Source: Actinomycetota bacterium (GTDB lineage Bacteria; Actinomycetota; Acidimicrobiia; IMCC26256; PALSA-610). From it: 64,000 bases of DNA. The notes under the pieces were generated by a model. That model saw only the letters and a list, made by a program, of their open reading frames with translations. It had not been told where the DNA came from and ran no database searches. This document shows positions 63,639 to 64,000 of the stretch, piece after piece; the stretch's first letter is position 1; each line of letters begins with the position of its first letter. The stretch spans positions 1 to 64,000 of the forward strand of contig SXHN01000031.1 in the NCBI GenBank assembly GCA_005773635.1. The letters run 5' to 3'. The translations under genes were made by a program, and so were the position numbers.

Positions 63639-64000
63639 ATGCAGATCGTTTCAGCACTGTTCATGGACAACGTCGATTTCCGCCGCGAATTCGAAGGCGG
63701 GCCAACAAAAATCGACATCACCGGCGCATACTTCTCGACTCACGTCGACGGAGCCTTCCCGACGACGCTCACTCCCCACCTCTTGGTATTGCTACGCGCC
63801 GAACACGAATCTGCTCGGTCTGGGACCCTCGAAGTGACCTTTTGTAAAGAAGGCACCGACGAAGAAGTTGGGCGCCATCGGGCCCCGGTCATGATTCAGG
63901 CCCCAGGCAAGTTTTTCTACCAACTGGTACGTCCCGAACTCACGTTTACCGAACCTGGCACGATTGAGGCACGCTGCGTGATCCCCGAAACCGGCTCGGC
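63639..64000 (+). CDS. hypothetical protein, 3' end outside the window
   Basis: Open from ATG 63639 to the window end without a stop, giving at least 120 residues. MQIVSALFMDNVDFRREFEGG, then a beta-rich part (PTKIDITGAYFSTHV, LLVLLRAEHESARSGTLEVTF), as in small actinobacterial DUF6941-like proteins; this assignment is tentative. TAGCGT lies 7 nt before the ATG, another possible near-leaderless start. Confidence 0.7.
   Translation, partial: MQIVSALFMDNVDFRREFEGGPTKIDITGAYFSTHVDGAFPTTLTPHLLVLLRAEHESARSGTLEVTFCKEGTDEEVGRHRAPVMIQAPGKFFYQLVRPELTFTEPGTIEARCVIPETGS

Overview
The window is a 64 kb, GC-rich bacterial chromosome segment that looks like a free-living, aerobic actinobacterium, most likely of the class Acidimicrobiia (Ilumatobacter-like; lineage is inference). 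Pointers are the Pup/Dop/Mpa pupylation genes, a GuaB1-type GMP reductase, a MarP-like protease, actinobacterial acyl-CoA carboxylase and LLM flavoenzyme families, and many 4-bp ATGA/GTGA gene overlaps. No phage, transposase or CRISPR array was seen. Layout: 1-520 is the start of an rRNA operon on the minus strand (first 28 nt of 16S, leader with boxA, promoter), preceded by tyrS. A class A PBP with two PASTA domains follows. 4.2-12.6 kb holds a complete minus-strand arginine operon, argC-J-B-D-F-R-G-H, with a near-leaderless promoter before argC. 12.6-13.6 kb has palindromic repeats and a two-gene MaoC hydratase. 13.7-16.1 kb is the most unusual part: two genes are each interrupted in frame by a TGA exactly where their families carry the first Cys of a CxxC redox motif, and each TGA is followed by a good candidate bacterial SECIS hairpin. 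I read them as selenoproteins: a peroxiredoxin-like protein (U40-x-x-C43) and a GrdB-family protein (U151-x-x-C154), the latter in an operon with two small membrane proteins. 16-24 kb carries an MBL hydrolase, carbonic anhydrase, dihydrouridine synthase, Maf, PhyH dioxygenase, guaB1, ssuD and an amidotransferase. 24-46 kb is mostly catabolic and accessory: ClC channel, LLM oxidoreductase, hydrolases, GNATs, an SRPBCC/ArsR pair, a MarR divergent from an amidohydrolase/nitronate monooxygenase pair, a LigD polymerase domain with a VOC protein, an acyl-CoA carboxylase divergent from acyl-CoA dehydrogenase and TetR, a secreted trypsin with Calx-beta repeats, an SDR, an OYE-type flavoprotein and a Tat-type lipoprotein amidohydrolase. 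46-57 kb holds the protein and RNA modification region: mpa, an unknown Arg/Trp-rich repeat membrane protein, dop and pup on one strand, and a long coupled operon running from acyl-CoA synthetase subunits through three small membrane or basic proteins to a TtuB-like sulfur carrier, TtuA-like tRNA thiolase, TrmI and a MarP-like protease. 57-64 kb contains a GNAT, an acyl-CoA ligase, a GlcNAc cluster (GH84, GT2, nagA), an EamA transporter and a gene cut by the window end. How parts work together: ArgJ can supply the acetyl cycle so the arg operon needs no separate argA; TtuB-TtuA-TrmI form a plausible tRNA T-loop thiolation and m1A58 unit; Mpa, Dop and Pup form part of the pupylation system, but prcA, prcB and pafA are not in the window; the two Sec proteins imply selA/selB/selC/selD elsewhere in the genome.
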